Below are positions 26,733 through 34,957 of a stretch of 64,000 bases of DNA, piece by piece (positions within the stretch are counted from its first letter, which is position 1; the number at the start of each line of letters is the position of its first letter). This stretch comes from Endoryza foliicola (GTDB lineage Bacteria > Bacteroidota > Bacteroidia > Chitinophagales > Chitinophagaceae), in the NCBI GenBank assembly GCA_965226965.1, contig OZ245715.1, forward strand, positions 2,480,001-2,544,000, read 5' to 3'. The notes under the pieces are model-generated. The model worked only from the letters and a program-made list of their open reading frames with translations, was not told the DNA's origin and did no database searches. The translations under genes and the position numbers were made by a program.

Positions 26733-28334
26733 TTAGAATCCTAAGCCAATTGTAAAGGAGCCAAACTTCTTTGATAAGTCCGCAATTTTACTTGCTCTTC
26801 CTGTCATTAAATTGATTTGATAAATTCCTGATCTGCTTCCTGTGTTGAGCACAGCATACGCTTTTCCACTGGTAGAACCAATGTCAAAACCATTACCGCC
26901 ATCAATTTTTACTCCTAAACTACCAACACCTACAAGTGTTCCATTATTCGGCGGGTTTTGAATGTAAAGGGAATCAGTTCCATAGTCAATATCATATAAG
27001 GTAGTTGTAGTAGCGCCCGGGATATTGTTCGTATAAGCCACCGCGTCTACTTTTGGCATTCCCGGATTCAAATTCGCGTCAGTGGCTGCCAATGCTCCTG
27101 TAATAGGATTCAATCGAAGATTCTGACCGTTATCACCTATCAAGCGGATACGATCTACGGTAGGGTTAAAGTCCATTGCATAGTTAGAAGCAGTCAATGA
27201 AGCCGCGAATCCAGTTCCTACCAAGGTTGCAGCACCACTGCTAAGATTAAGTGCATAGATTTTGCTAGCGCTACTTACTGCATAAAGTTGTGCAGTAGCA
27301 GGACGAAAATCAATGCCAACTATTTTCTCACCCATTGGAACAGTGATTGCTTTAGTGATCATGGTGCTAGGATTCATGGGATTGAATATCAATAACTGAT
27401 TCATTTCATCTACACCATAAGCTACCATATCTGTTGGAATAGCCAATCCAATGATATTTCTCTCAGCCTTCGCAATTTTTGTTGCCTTCCCGGTGCTAAG
27501 ATTGATAGAATAGAAGTATTTTTTTGTTTTTGGATACTCTTTTCCATTGCTGTCTTCATCTACATCACCGTCTTTCTCATCATCGTCTTTGTCATCTTCT
27601 CTGTTTGTTTCTAATATTGCTAGTGCAATGGTGTTGGTTGAATTAATATCGAATCCTGCTTCGCCTTTTACGTCTACTCCCAAACTGCCTATCAAGGCAA
27701 GAGTACCATTGTTAGGTGGATTTTGCATGTAAAGTTTATCTGTGGCAGCGTCAATATCATACAAGGTGGTGGTGGTTGTTCCGGCAAAATTATTCGTGTA
27801 AGCTACGGCGCCAACCATTGGCGCTCCCGGATTTAGGTTGCCATCCGTTGCCACAATAGCACCGGTTTCAGGATTGGCACGGAGGTTTTGTCCGGCATCA
27901 GTTACCAAACGAATTCTATCAACAGTTGGGTTGAAATCCATCCCAATGTTGGAACTGTTTAAAGCAGGTGTAAATGCTGCTCCAATCGCATATACAACTC
28001 CGTTGTACTGATTGATGGTGTAAATTTTGTTAGCTGTGCTTACGCCGTAAAGCTGACCGGTAGCCGGACGAAAATCGATGGCTTTGATCATTTCGCCGGT
28101 TGCGAGACCTGTTAATGTGATGGTTTGCTTTTTCTCAATCTTTCTTCCTCCCGAATAACGAATCAATTGATTTGCATCGGTGAGGGCATAAAATTCGAAA
28201 TTCGATTTGTACCACTCATTTTTGTGGAATTCAGTAGTTTGATCCGGACTTACATAGGGTGCATCTTTCTGACAGGCTGTTAATACACTGAAGCCCAACA
28301 GAATACCCCAAACGCGAGATAAATTCTTTTGCAT
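26733..28334 (-). CDS. DUF4394 lipoprotein with internal duplication
   Basis: The 533-residue protein starts with a lipoprotein signal (GFSVLTACQKD). Two similar DUF4394 halves, about 50-260 and 320-525, share blocks such as IDFRPAT.QLY, MDFNPTVDRIRL, GQNLR.NP.TG and YIQNPPNNGTL. A very acidic linker, DDKDDDEKDGDVDEDSNG (about 250-270), separates them. DUF4394 is a propeller-like repeat region of unknown function; the protein is expected on the cell surface or in the periplasm. No neighbouring gene suggests a partner. Confidence 0.85.
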   Translation of the reverse strand: MQKNLSRVWGILLGFSVLTACQKDAPYVSPDQTTEFHKNEWYKSNFEFYALTDANQLIRYSGGRKIEKKQTITLTGLATGEMIKAIDFRPATGQLYGVSTANKIYTINQYNGVVYAIGAAFTPALNSSNIGMDFNPTVDRIRLVTDAGQNLRANPETGAIVATDGNLNPGAPMVGAVAYTNNFAGTTTTTLYDIDAATDKLYMQNPPNNGTLALIGSLGVDVKGEAGFDINSTNTIALAILETNREDDKDDDEKDGDVDEDSNGKEYPKTKKYFYSINLSTGKATKIAKAERNIIGLAIPTDMVAYGVDEMNQLLIFNPMNPSTMITKAITVPMGEKIVGIDFRPATAQLYAVSSASKIYALNLSSGAATLVGTGFAASLTASNYAMDFNPTVDRIRLIGDNGQNLRLNPITGALAATDANLNPGMPKVDAVAYTNNIPGATTTTLYDIDYGTDSLYIQNPPNNGTLVGVGSLGVKIDGGNGFDIGSTSGKAYAVLNTGSRSGIYQINLMTGRASKIADLSKKFGSFTIGLGF

Positions 28335-28456
28335 ACAGATTAGTTTTAGTGGACTCAGTTACGATAACGGATGTTAATTAGATTGCGTGAGACTAAGAAA
28401 CAGCATTTGGTTACGTTGGATTTTTAGAAAACTTGTTTGGGATCAAGTTTTTGGAG

Positions 28457-29377
28457 TTACATCTGAATACGAGGAGGAGTGATGAATGTTGTGCCTTCTA
28501 ACGCTAGTGAGGTATTGGGAAACAGTTCTTTTGCTTCCAGTAGGAATTGATCTAATTTTTCGTATTTGCTGCTGAAATGTCCAATCAGTAAATGTTTGAC
28601 TTTTGCTTTTAAAGCGATGGTAGCTGCCTGATGTGTTGTTGAATGAAATCGCATGGCCGCTCTGTCTTCCAGATCTTTTAGGTAAGTGGTTTCGTGGTAG
28701 AGAAGGTCAACATCGTTTACCAGTTCAATCAAATTTTCATCAAATATAGTATCTGCGCAATAGGCATAACGGTGAGGGCTAACCCCGGCTTCAGTTACCC
28801 ATTCATTGCGCACCAGTTCTCCTTTTTTGTTGGTATAATCTTCCCCCCATTTCAAGCGATCGTAGAAAGAAGCGGGTATTTCGAACGAAATCGCTTTTTC
28901 CGGATTGAGCTTTCTTGGAGGTTTTATTTGCTCAAATTTGAATCCAAAGCATGGAATACGATGCTTAGTTTCAAAACACGACACTTTGAAGCGATCGGTT
29001 TTTATCAGTTCTTCTGTTCGGGTTAGCGGATGAAAAATGAGTTTATAGCTCAATGCCGAATGGCCGGCTTTGAATTGTAGGTCTAAAATTTCATCTACCA
29101 TTGGAGGAGCATACAGGTGGAGCTCACTGTCGCGGTTCAATAAACTCATGCTATTCAACAAACCGGGCAGTCCGAAATAGTGGTCGCCATGTAAGTGAGA
29201 AATGAAGATGTGGTTGATTCTGCCCCAACGAATCTTGTATTTTGCCAACTGCATTTGGGTACCTTCCCCGCAATCAACCAGAAATACCTGGTCATCGAGC
29301 GTCACCACCTGTGCGGTAGGATGCCGATCGAATGCCGGTAGTGCTGAATTATTGCCTAAAATGGTAACCCCTAACAT
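28457..29377 (-). CDS. rnz: Ribonuclease Z
   Basis: The 306-residue metallo-beta-lactamase-fold protein has the hallmark HLHGDHYFGLPG (about 61-72), the exosite region, YCADTIFDENL, HSTTHQAA and HFSSKY zinc-ligand motifs. RNase Z cleaves the 3' trailer of tRNA precursors that lack an encoded CCA, consistent with the CCA-less tRNA-Asp gene in this window. Length and motif order are those of the short bacterial enzyme. It may share a transcript with no neighbour: the downstream gap to the DUF4394 gene is 122 bases. Confidence 0.95.
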   Translation of the reverse strand: MLGVTILGNNSALPAFDRHPTAQVVTLDDQVFLVDCGEGTQMQLAKYKIRWGRINHIFISHLHGDHYFGLPGLLNSMSLLNRDSELHLYAPPMVDEILDLQFKAGHSALSYKLIFHPLTRTEELIKTDRFKVSCFETKHRIPCFGFKFEQIKPPRKLNPEKAISFEIPASFYDRLKWGEDYTNKKGELVRNEWVTEAGVSPHRYAYCADTIFDENLIELVNDVDLLYHETTYLKDLEDRAAMRFHSTTHQAATIALKAKVKHLLIGHFSSKYEKLDQFLLEAKELFPNTSLALEGTTFITPPRIQM

Positions 29378-29478
29378 AAATGAGTGTTGAAACTAGCAAG
29401 ACTTATACAGCGTAAAAACCGCTGCATTTATTGCAAGATAACAATAAAGAGTTAGGAGTCAAATGGTCAGAAAAACGA

Positions 29479-30126
29479 TTATTGATCGCTTTTGTTTTTG
29501 AAGTCACCTCTTTTCCATGCTTTTATGAACTCATTCCAAGCGAATGGATTGAAGATATTTTGAGGCGGCGCTTGACCGTAGTAATAGTATTTGCTGGCAT
29601 TGTTTCGTAGCATCATATTGCCTGTTTCTCTTCCATCGGTAGGAAGGGAGCGGGCCAAAATGCGTCTTTTCCCGGCTTCTGTATTTTTACGAGCTATCTC
29701 GTACTCATCATCGTCAACGGGTACATTCACAAAATCGCGTTCAAATTGCTCGCGAGTGGGGCGTGGTCGAATAATAGTGGCGGGAAGGTAAACAGTATCC
29801 TTCACCATCAATTGAATCAAGCTATGCTGATTTCCATCTAAACTTCTTGGAATTTCAATGAGTTTTGGTTTAAAACCAATGGAGGAGAACTCCAACATGT
29901 CGCCCTTCAATACAACAATCGAGAACACCCCTTGATCATTGGTATAGGTACCTTGATTTCTTCCCTTTACCTGAACAGTAACATAGGGGATGCCCATCAA
30001 GCTATCGGCGGTCATTACTACCCCATAAATCTGGATCACAGAATCTTTCAATTTCTCGAATTGGGCACTTGCCACAGTAGGGAGTAGGAAGGCCAGTAAG
30101 AGGGTATAAAGTAGTTTTTTTCTCAT
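29479..30126 (-). CDS. Carboxypeptidase-like regulatory domain protein
   Basis: The start ATG 30126 opens a signal peptide (MRKKLLYTLLLAFLLPTVASA); a TTG nine bases upstream is less likely. The 215-residue secreted protein has a CarboxypepD_reg-like beta-sandwich (about 35-115): GVVMTADSLMGIPYVTVQVK, YTNDQGVFSIVV, LEFSSIGFKPKLIEI. The C-terminal third is polar and shows no known domain. Such stand-alone domains are common envelope proteins in Bacteroidota. Confidence 0.82.
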   Translation of the reverse strand: MRKKLLYTLLLAFLLPTVASAQFEKLKDSVIQIYGVVMTADSLMGIPYVTVQVKGRNQGTYTNDQGVFSIVVLKGDMLEFSSIGFKPKLIEIPRSLDGNQHSLIQLMVKDTVYLPATIIRPRPTREQFERDFVNVPVDDDEYEIARKNTEAGKRRILARSLPTDGRETGNMMLRNNASKYYYYGQAPPQNIFNPFAWNEFIKAWKRGDFKNKSDQ

Positions 30127-30132
30127 CAGGCT

Positions 30133-30140
30133 CAAATATA
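30133..30140 (-). promoter_or_regulatory. -7 element TATATTTG for the gene at 29479-30126
   Basis: On the minus strand TATATTTG ends 7 bases before the ATG, so the leader must be only a few bases. This supports ATG 30126 over the upstream TTG, which lies inside the element. Confidence 0.5.
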
Positions 30141-30185
30141 AGCAACCGTTTAAAATTGTTTCCCGAAAATACCCGCTTCATTAGT

Positions 30186-30193
30186 TAATTTTG
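30186..30193 (+). promoter_or_regulatory. -7 element TAATTTTG for the Mrp gene
   Basis: TAATTTTG matches TAnnTTTG and sits 38 bases before ATG 30231. With the minus-strand element at 30133-30140 it forms a compact divergent promoter region. Confidence 0.5.
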
Positions 30194-30230
30194 CATTTTC
30201 ATAGAGGTTTTTAACAAAATAGTTACAAGA

Positions 30231-31331
30231 ATGACAGTAGATCAAATAGTGGAAGCATTGAAAAATGTTCAAGAACCGGATCTGGGAAAAGACCTGGTAA
30301 CACTTAACATGGTGAAAGACATTCAGATCGATCAAAACAATGTGTCCTTTACTGTAGTACTCACTACGCCCGCATGTCCTATGAAAGACATGATGCGCAA
30401 CGCTTGTATCAATGCCATCAAGCTCTTGGTGAATAAGGAGGCAGAAGTAAAAGTGAACTTTACCGCCAATACAAGCTCCAATCGAAAAGATGGACAATCC
30501 ATTCTACCGAATGTAAAAAACATCATTGCCGTAGTGAGTGGAAAGGGTGGAGTAGGGAAAAGCACGGTTTCTGCCAATCTGGCCTTGGCCTTGGCGCAAG
30601 GAGGGGCAAAAGTGGGATTAATGGACGCCGACATACACGGGCCTAGTGTACCCATTATGTTTGGTGTAAGAGGCGAACGCCCCTTAATGATGGAAGGAGC
30701 TCCGGGTGAGAAAGGAATGATTGTTCCGCTTGAAAAATATGGCATCAAATTGATGAGTATCGGGTTGTTGGTTGATGAAAAAAATGCAATTGTATGGAGA
30801 GGCCCGATGGCTAGTAGTGCCATCCGTCAGTTTGTTACCGAAGTATTCTGGGATGATTTAGACTATTTAGTGATTGACATGCCTCCCGGTACCAGCGATA
30901 TCCATTTAACCTTGGTACAAACGGTTCCGGTTACCGGAGTTGTTGTGGTAACCACACCTCAAGATGTGGCATTGGCAGATGCTAAAAAAGCTATCGCCAT
31001 GTTTGGCCAGGCCCAAATAAAAGTTCCGATCATTGGCTTGGTGGAAAACATGAGTTATTTCACTCCGGCCGAATTGCCAAATAACAAATACTACATATTC
31101 GGAAAGGAAGGGGGCAAAAACCTCGCTACTGAATACGAATTGCCATTTTTGGGTGAAATTCCATTGGTGCAAAGCATTCGAGAAGGGGGAGACGATGGTG
31201 TTCCTGCCATGGTTGGAAGCGATCCAATTTCACAAGCAGCTTTTGCTGCTTTTGCCGGAGCAGCAGTTAGAAGCATTGCAATGCGGAACGCCAATTTTGG
31301 ACCCACAAAAGTACTTGAAGTGGTTTCTTAA
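30231..31331 (+). CDS. apbC: Mrp/NBP35-family iron-sulfur carrier ATPase
   Basis: The 366-residue protein has an N-terminal MIP18/DUF59 domain (about 1-85, LVTLNMVKDIQID) and a C-terminal deviant Walker A ATPase with SGKGGVGKSTV at about 102-112 and DADIHGPSVP. Relatives carry and deliver Fe-S clusters in the cytoplasm. The CxxC motif usually found near the ENMSYF segment is replaced by ENMSYFTPAELPNNKYYIFG, without cysteines. The PaiB-like gene starts 5 bases after the stop. Confidence 0.93.
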   Translation: MTVDQIVEALKNVQEPDLGKDLVTLNMVKDIQIDQNNVSFTVVLTTPACPMKDMMRNACINAIKLLVNKEAEVKVNFTANTSSNRKDGQSILPNVKNIIAVVSGKGGVGKSTVSANLALALAQGGAKVGLMDADIHGPSVPIMFGVRGERPLMMEGAPGEKGMIVPLEKYGIKLMSIGLLVDEKNAIVWRGPMASSAIRQFVTEVFWDDLDYLVIDMPPGTSDIHLTLVQTVPVTGVVVVTTPQDVALADAKKAIAMFGQAQIKVPIIGLVENMSYFTPAELPNNKYYIFGKEGGKNLATEYELPFLGEIPLVQSIREGGDDGVPAMVGSDPISQAAFAAFAGAAVRSIAMRNANFGPTKVLEVVS

Positions 31332-31336
31332 AGCCT

Positions 31337-31957
31337 ATGTATCATCTATCATATTTCAAATCGTCAAACGGATCCGCCCTCATTCAACTAATGAAGACGT
31401 ATCCGTTTGCCACTTTAATAGGAGCCCACAACGGAACCCCCGTTGCTACTCAAGTACCGGTATTGGTTGAAGAACGAGCGGATGGACTGTATCTTACAGG
31501 ACACATCATGCGAAAGCAAGATCATCATCTCGCTTTCCTTGAAAACCCAAAGGCTCTTTTTTTGTTCAGTGGCCCACATGCTTACATAAGCGCAAGTTGG
31601 TATCCCCAGCCTGCTCAAGCGAGTACTTGGAATTATTTGACGGTACATGCCAGAGGTGAAATGAAATTTCTAGACGAGAACGGATTGATGGAAGTTCTGC
31701 AAAAACTATCGCTTCATTTTGAATCGGATTCCTCACAGGCCACTGTTTACAACAATCTTTCTGATACTTACAAGCTACCCTTGTTAAAGGCAATCATTGC
31801 TTTTGAAATGAAGGTAGATGACCTTCAACACGTTTTTAAACTGAGTCAAAATAAAGACGAACAAACTTTTAATGCAATTGTAGAGCGACTAGAAGCCGGA
31901 AGTGAAGAAGAAGTGAAATTGGCTGCCTTCATGAAAGCAGAAAGACACGGAAATTGA
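31337..31957 (+). CDS. PaiB-family FMN-binding protein
   Basis: The 206-residue protein has the split-barrel FMN-binding fold of PaiB: MYHLSYFKSSNG at the start, FATLIGAHNGTPVATQVPVL, GHIMRKQDHHLAFLENPKAL and YISASWYPQPAQASTWNYLT. Bacillus PaiB is described as a negative regulator of sporulation and protease genes; in Gram-negative relatives the role is uncertain and may be a flavin-dependent enzyme. It begins 5 bases after the Mrp gene and is probably co-transcribed with it. Confidence 0.88.
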   Translation: MYHLSYFKSSNGSALIQLMKTYPFATLIGAHNGTPVATQVPVLVEERADGLYLTGHIMRKQDHHLAFLENPKALFLFSGPHAYISASWYPQPAQASTWNYLTVHARGEMKFLDENGLMEVLQKLSLHFESDSSQATVYNNLSDTYKLPLLKAIIAFEMKVDDLQHVFKLSQNKDEQTFNAIVERLEAGSEEEVKLAAFMKAERHGN

Positions 31958-32014
31958 TTTCACTTTCAATCAAGTGGGCTATCAAAAAAATCAACCTTTC
32001 TAAATACTTGTTAC

Positions 32015-32794
32015 ATGCAAATTGATCTAAGAGGTAAAACGGCTTTGATTTGTGGAAGTACGCAAGGTATAGGCTGGGCAACGGCTAAATTGCTTTCTTC
32101 TGCCGGAGCAAATTGCATTTTAGTGGGCAGAAATGAAGCAGCTTTGAAAGAGCTCCTTCCTCAATTGTCTGGCAGCGGATCTCATTCTTTTGAATTGGCT
32201 GATTTCAGCAAAACAAACGAAGTAGAAGCCATGATTTCACGACTGAAAGACAAGGCACCCATCCATATTTTGATCAATAATACCGGTGGCCCTAAAGCGG
32301 GCACTGCTTTAGATGCCCAACCCGATCAGTTTCTGGCCGCTTTTCAACAGCATCTTATTTGTAACCATCTACTCGCCACGGCTCTAGTTCCGGGAATGAA
32401 AGAACAAGGGTATGGGCGGATCATTAATATCGTAAGTACTTCGGTTCGCATCCCTATCGCAAATTTAGGGGTAAGCAATACGATAAGAGCAGCTGTTGCC
32501 TCTTGGGCCAAAACCTTGTCCAATGAAATTGGCGCTTGGGGCATAACGGTGAACAGTGTGCTTCCAGGATTTACAGATACGCAACGATTGAAATCGCTGA
32601 TTCATTCGAATTCACAACAATCAGGTATAAGTGAAGAGGAGTTGGCGAATACGATGAAATTATCGATTCCGGCCAAAAGATTTGGAACAGCTGAAGAAAT
32701 TGGAAATGTGGTTGTATTTCTGGCATCGCCATTGGCTTCTTATATAAACGGAGTAAGCATTCCGGTTGACGGAGGAAAAACAGGAACCATTTAA
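32015..32794 (+). CDS. Short-chain dehydrogenase/reductase, atypical active site
   Basis: The 259-residue Rossmann protein has the cofactor motif GSTQGIG (about 14-20), a central NNTGGPKAG in place of NNAG, and a C-terminal NGVSIPVDGG. At the usual catalytic YxxxK position it reads NLGVSNTIRAAVASWAKTLS, so the canonical Tyr is absent, as in an SDR subgroup with an SNxxR signature. The reaction is unknown. Kynureninase starts 10 bases downstream, suggesting a shared transcript, and the two may act on related metabolites. Confidence 0.87.
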   Translation: MQIDLRGKTALICGSTQGIGWATAKLLSSAGANCILVGRNEAALKELLPQLSGSGSHSFELADFSKTNEVEAMISRLKDKAPIHILINNTGGPKAGTALDAQPDQFLAAFQQHLICNHLLATALVPGMKEQGYGRIINIVSTSVRIPIANLGVSNTIRAAVASWAKTLSNEIGAWGITVNSVLPGFTDTQRLKSLIHSNSQQSGISEEELANTMKLSIPAKRFGTAEEIGNVVVFLASPLASYINGVSIPVDGGKTGTI

Positions 32795-32804
32795 TTTTTT
32801 TGAC

Positions 32805-34075
32805 ATGTCGTTGTTTTCGCTTGATCAGGCCGCAGCATTGGATGCGCAGGATCCTTTACGTTCATTTAGACAGAACTTTGTTCACCCCACTATTGAGGGA
32901 AAGAAACAGATTTACTTTCTCGGTAATTCTTTGGGATTACAGCCCATCAAAACTTCATCTGCAATAAATGATGTGTTAAGTCAATGGGGCAACTATGGTG
33001 TGGAAGGTTTTTTATGGGAGAACGCCCTTGGATGCAAATGCATGATTTGATGACTCCCATGCTATCAAAGATCGTTGGAGCGAAGCCACATGAAGTAACA
33101 GTGATGAATCAACTAACTGTGAACTTGCATTTAATGATGGCTAGTTTTTACCGTCCGCAAGGAAAGCGAGTAAAAATTTTATGTGAAGCCAAAGCTTTTC
33201 CAAGCGACCAGTACATGTTTGAAACCTACTGTAAGCATCTTGGCTTGAACCCGGAAACTACTATTGTGGAAGTGATGCCTAGAACAGGTTCAGACTTAAT
33301 TTCCACAGAAGATATCCTGAATACCATAGCATCGCTTGGTGATGAATTGGCATTAGTACTGTTCAGCGGTATCAATTACTATACAGGGCAGGTGTTTGAT
33401 ATGAAGGCCATCACCAAAGTTGCACAGGAAGTGGGAGCGTTGGCTGGATTCGATTTGGCCCACGCTGCAGGAAATATTGAACTGCAGCTACACGATTGGA
33501 ATGTAGATTTCGCCTGTTGGTGTTCCTACAAATACCTGAATTCCGGGCCCGGAGCAGTTGGGGGTGTTTTCATTCATGAAAGACATCATCATCACAATAC
33601 ACCGCGCTTAGCAGGCTGGTGGGGATACGATGAATCGACCCGATTTAAAATGGAAAAGGGCTTCGTTCCCGATTCTGGAGCCAAAGGTTGGCAGTTGAGC
33701 ACCCCTGCAATGTTGTTATACGCCTGTCATTTGGCTTCTTTGGAATTATTTGAAGAAGCCGGAATTGAACAACTCCACTTGAAAAGAAAGGCACTCAACA
33801 ATTATTTGTGGGAAGTGCTTGCTACTATTGATAATAATACCAAGGGATTAGTGCGTTATCTAACACCTACTGACCCCAATCAAAGGGGATGTCAGGTATC
33901 CATTCTGATGTTAAAGAACGGCCGCAACATGTACGATGCATTGATGGAAAGAGGACTGATCGTAGATTGGCGAGAACCTGATGTAATTCGATTGGCGCCT
34001 GTTCCTTTATACAACAGCTTTGAAGATATCGCTAAATTCGGCAATGCTTTTTACGAAATCGCGCAGTCTTTTTAA
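32805..34075 (+). CDS. kynU: Kynureninase, reading frame interrupted by one base at a T-run
   Basis: Kynureninase is a PLP enzyme of tryptophan breakdown that cleaves kynurenine to anthranilate and alanine. The first frame runs from ATG 32805 to a stop at 33048-33050; the second frame continues from about 33014 to 34075. Joined at 33008-33014 they give a continuous family sequence: GNSLGLQP, GVEGF, then MGERPWMQMHD, AFPSDQYMFETY, FDLAHAAGNIEL, and CSYKYLNSGPGA with the PLP lysine. The join lies in TTTTTTA, in frame as T TTT TTA. A missing T (mutation or sequencing error in a 6-T run) or a -1 ribosomal frameshift would each restore about 423 residues. Confidence 0.88.
33008..33014 (+). other. 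Possible -1 frameshift heptamer T TTT TTA in kynU
   Basis: The zero-frame codons are GGT TTT TTA, matching the X XXY YYZ slippery pattern exactly. A -1 slip continues as ATG GGA GAA CGC, the conserved kynureninase reading. ATGGGAG (33014-33020) can pair with CTCCCAT (33054-33060), but this stem begins immediately at the heptamer, closer than usual stimulators. Confidence 0.4.
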
Positions 34076-34098
34076 GAAAAGAGGCACTTAAAATCGCC

Positions 34099-34106
34099 TA
34101 TCTTTG
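34099..34106 (+). promoter_or_regulatory. -7 element TATCTTTG for pyrF
   Basis: TATCTTTG lies 7 bases before ATG 34114, implying a very short leader. It separates pyrF transcription from the kynU run. Confidence 0.55.
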
Positions 34107-34113
34107 CCACATT

Positions 34114-34920
34114 ATGACACGCCAGGAACTCGTACAACAGATTCAGCAAAAGAAGTCGTATTTGTGTGTAGGATTAGACACCGATATAACCAAAATTCCT
34201 TCACATTTATTGCAGGAAGAAGACCCCGTTTTTGCTTTTAACAAAGCCATAATAGATGCTACAGCCGATTTTTGCGTTAGCTATAAAATCAACACGGCTT
34301 TCTATGAGGCACTTGGAATTAAAGGTTGGCTGGCGATGGAAAAAACGGTTCAATACATTGGCAAAAGCCATCTCACCATTGCAGATGCAAAAAGGGGGGA
34401 TATTGGCAATACGTCTACTCAATATGCCAAGGCTTTTTACGAAGCCCTGCCCTTCGACGCAATAACTGTAGCGCCGTATATGGGAGAAGACAGCGTAAAA
34501 CCCTTTCTAGAGTATCAGAATAAATGGACCATCGTGCTTGGGTTGACCTCAAATTCAGGGTCGAAAGATTTTGAATTGCAGCAAATGGGTGAGCAGAAAT
34601 TATTTGAAAAAGTGTTGACTACTACTGCTACCTGGGGAAGTCCTGATCAATTGATGTTTGTAGTAGGAGCCACTCAAGCAGATTCGTTCACAGCCATTCG
34701 AAAATTGACCCCCAGTCACTTCTATTTGGTACCCGGAGTGGGGGCTCAAGGGGGTAGTTTGAAAGAAATTTCAGAAAAAGCAATGATTCCCGGTGATGTA
34801 GGATTACTCGTGAATGTGAGTAGGGGCGTGATTTACGCCTCGTCGGGTACAGATTTTGCAGAGAAAGCCCGTGAAGAAGCCATAAAATATCAACAGGAAA
34901 TGGCGTTATATATCAAGTAA
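34114..34920 (+). CDS. pyrF: Orotidine 5'-phosphate decarboxylase (long, type 2)
   Basis: The 268-residue TIM-barrel enzyme makes UMP in pyrimidine synthesis. It has the LCVGLDTD opening, the catalytic ADAKRGDIGNTSTQYAKA tetrad (Asp-Lys-x-x-Asp), APYMGEDSVKPFL, and the phosphate-binding VGLLVNVSRGVIYAS at the end. Length and motifs match the PyrF subtype 2 found in Mycobacterium, Myxococcus and Bacteroidota. It has its own promoter element and no linked pyr genes. Confidence 0.95.
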   Translation: MTRQELVQQIQQKKSYLCVGLDTDITKIPSHLLQEEDPVFAFNKAIIDATADFCVSYKINTAFYEALGIKGWLAMEKTVQYIGKSHLTIADAKRGDIGNTSTQYAKAFYEALPFDAITVAPYMGEDSVKPFLEYQNKWTIVLGLTSNSGSKDFELQQMGEQKLFEKVLTTTATWGSPDQLMFVVGATQADSFTAIRKLTPSHFYLVPGVGAQGGSLKEISEKAMIPGDVGLLVNVSRGVIYASSGTDFAEKAREEAIKYQQEMALYIK

Positions 34921-34957
34921 AACCAAAATTCAATACATCCAATCCAAATTTTATCCG

